From Faecalibacterium taiwanense (GTDB lineage Bacteria > Bacillota > Clostridia > Oscillospirales > Ruminococcaceae), in assembly GCF_036632915.2 (NCBI RefSeq), contig NZ_CP155552.1:124001-188000 (forward strand): 64,000 nucleotides of DNA, read 5' to 3'. A model generated the notes under the pieces. It saw only the letters and a program-made list of their open reading frames with translations, was not told the origin of the DNA and ran no database searches. Below, piece by piece: positions 62,857-64,000 of this stretch (position 1 is its first letter; every line of letters begins with the position of its first letter). Both the position numbers and the translations under genes were made by a program.

Positions 62857-64000
62857 ATGGATATGGAAGAAAAAAGCTGACGGCTGATGCTGCGGAGCAG
62901 GCCCTGCCGGTGCAGGAGCTGCCTGCTGATATCCCCGCCGAGGTCCGCCAGAAGCTGGCTGAAGATCTGAACGAGGAAGCTACTGAAGACCTCAAACAGG
63001 ACATGCGCGAGGCCGAAAAAGAGGAAGCCAACGACGAAGAGGTCAAGGCCAATCCTGAGATGCTCACCAAGAGCCGCCTGCTCAAGCTGCTCATCAAGAA
63101 GCAGTACGTCAAGCTGCGCGAAGTCACCGAGGAAGAGCAGCCTGCCGACCTTGCTGAGCTGCTGGAAGAGCTGGACGAAAACAACCGCCTTGTGGTGTTC
63201 CGCCTGCTCAAAAAGGAAGTGGCCACCGAGGCCTTTGCCTATATGTCCGACGAAGCCCGCGACGATCTGGTGAACGCCTTCTCAGATGTGGAGCTTGTGG
63301 GCGCCATTGAAGAGATGAGTCTGGACGATGCCGCCGATCTGCTGGAGGATATGCCGGCAGGCGTGGTGAAGCGGGTGCTGGAGAAATCCTCCAAGCAGAC
63401 CCGTGAGAGCCTAAACAAGCTGCTGAACTACCCCGAAAGCTCTGCCGGCAGCCTGATGACCCCCGAATATGTCCGTCTGCGCGAGGATATGACCGTGGCG
63501 CAGGCCTTTGAAGCCATCCGCAAGCAGGGCGAAAACGCAGAGACCGTGTACACCTGCTACGTGGTGGAGCGCAACCGCCTGAAGGGTGTTGTTTCTGCCC
63601 GAAGCCTGCTGCTGTCAGAGCCGCATACTTCCATCACCGAGATCATGGATGATAACGTGGTCACTGTGAAAGTGACCGACGATCAGGAGTACGTGGCCCG
63701 TGAGATGCAGCGCTACGACTTTACCGCCATGCCTGTTCTGGACAACGAGGGCATGTTCGTGGGTATCATCACCATCGACGATGCAATCGACGTTCTGACC
63801 GACGAGAGCACCGAGGATATGCAGAAGATGGCTGCTATTCTGCCGGACGACGATGCCACCACCTACTTCGGCACCAGCGTCTGGACCCACGCAAAGCAGC
63901 GCATTCCATGGCTGTTGATCCTGATGCTGTCCGCCACCTTTACCGGCATGGTCACCACCCACTATGAGGAGGCCTTTGTCAGCCTGCCGCTGCTGGTCTC
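62857..64000 (+). CDS. mgtE: Magnesium transporter MgtE, partial at the right edge, apparent frameshift after codon 6
   Basis: The ATG at 62857 follows GAGGAGG. The frame opens MDMEEKS and stops at 62878. With one more A in the A6 run at 62870-62875 it reads MDMEEKKLTADAAEQ.. and stays open to the window end. Order: a charged N-terminal stretch (about 1-75), the MgtE_N superhelix (about 80-190, LEELDENNRLVVFRLL, MSLDDAADLLEDMPAG), two CBS domains (GSLMTPEYV.., EIMDDNVVTV..) and the first membrane helix (WLLILMLSATFTG). Mg2+ bound between the N and CBS domains closes the channel. The rest of the membrane domain lies outside. Confidence 0.92.

Overview
The window looks like the replication-origin region of a GC-rich (mid-50s percent by eye) low-GC-phylum gut anaerobe of the Oscillospiraceae, most like Faecalibacterium. 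The reasons are the gene order rpmH-dnaA-dnaN-S4-recF-remB-gyrB-gyrA with rnpA-yidD-yidC-jag-mnmE-mnmG-rsmG-noc-parA-parB on the other arm, a pyruvate:ferredoxin oxidoreductase with very strong codon bias, and dense families of structured intergenic repeats. No database was searched, so the genus is an inference.

Layout. 1-6.4 kb: the truncated end of a Wadjet-type jetA, two small lipoproteins (one behind a promoter with a G10 tract in its spacer), two secreted proteins with Cys/His pairs, acylphosphatase and a CBS/DRTGG pyrophosphatase. 6.5-19.4 kb: MATE transporter, PAP2 phosphatase, GluQRS, a PTS EIICB, a lipoprotein, a DUF362 ferredoxin protein, UppP, two TrkA proteins, two PH-domain-like membrane proteins and a phosphoglycolate-phosphatase-like HAD enzyme. 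19.7-24.5 kb: a complete branched-chain amino acid ABC operon (livH-M-G-F plus binding protein). 25.4-25.7 kb: tRNA-Glu and tRNA-Met. 25.9-41.7 kb: the left arm of the origin, nearly all on the minus strand: serS, parB, parA, noc, rsmG, a prolyl-tRNA deacylase, mnmG, mnmE, a Tat-exported 5'-nucleotidase, jag, yidC, yidD, rnpA, rpmH. 42-51.5 kb: the right arm, all plus strand, with a DnaA-box cluster between dnaA and dnaN. 51.6-64 kb: three tandem family-2 glycosyltransferases, a Mn2+ riboswitch with mntP, a GntR regulator, an RluA-type pseudouridine synthase, an ADP-ribose pyrophosphatase, pyruvate:ferredoxin oxidoreductase, a long structured non-coding stretch and the first two thirds of mgtE.

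How it fits together. The origin genes split at about 41.7-42.0 kb into two divergent leading-strand arms. ParA/ParB/Noc have recognisable target sites nearby: four parS-like 16-mers and two Noc-box-like palindromes in the promoters of noc and of the mnmE operon. Metal homeostasis is represented by mntP with its riboswitch and by mgtE behind a 325-base leader.

Most unusual content. (1) A composite intergenic repeat (called FR here), six copies with the 5' half and one with only the 3' half. Two of its hairpins keep pairing while their arm sequences change, the hallmark of selection on, or descent through, RNA/DNA structure. (2) A G10 tract between -35 and -10 of a lipoprotein promoter, a classic phase-variation layout. 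(3) About 400 bases of nested hairpins after the oxidoreductase gene. (4) A 31-codon MDPD-starting leader ORF ahead of mgtE. (5) Five genes (jetA, a lipoprotein, mnmE, a glycosyltransferase, mgtE) are each broken by exactly one missing base in a homopolymer. Since mnmE and mgtE are housekeeping genes, sequencing undercalls are the simplest explanation and those genes should be read as probably intact.
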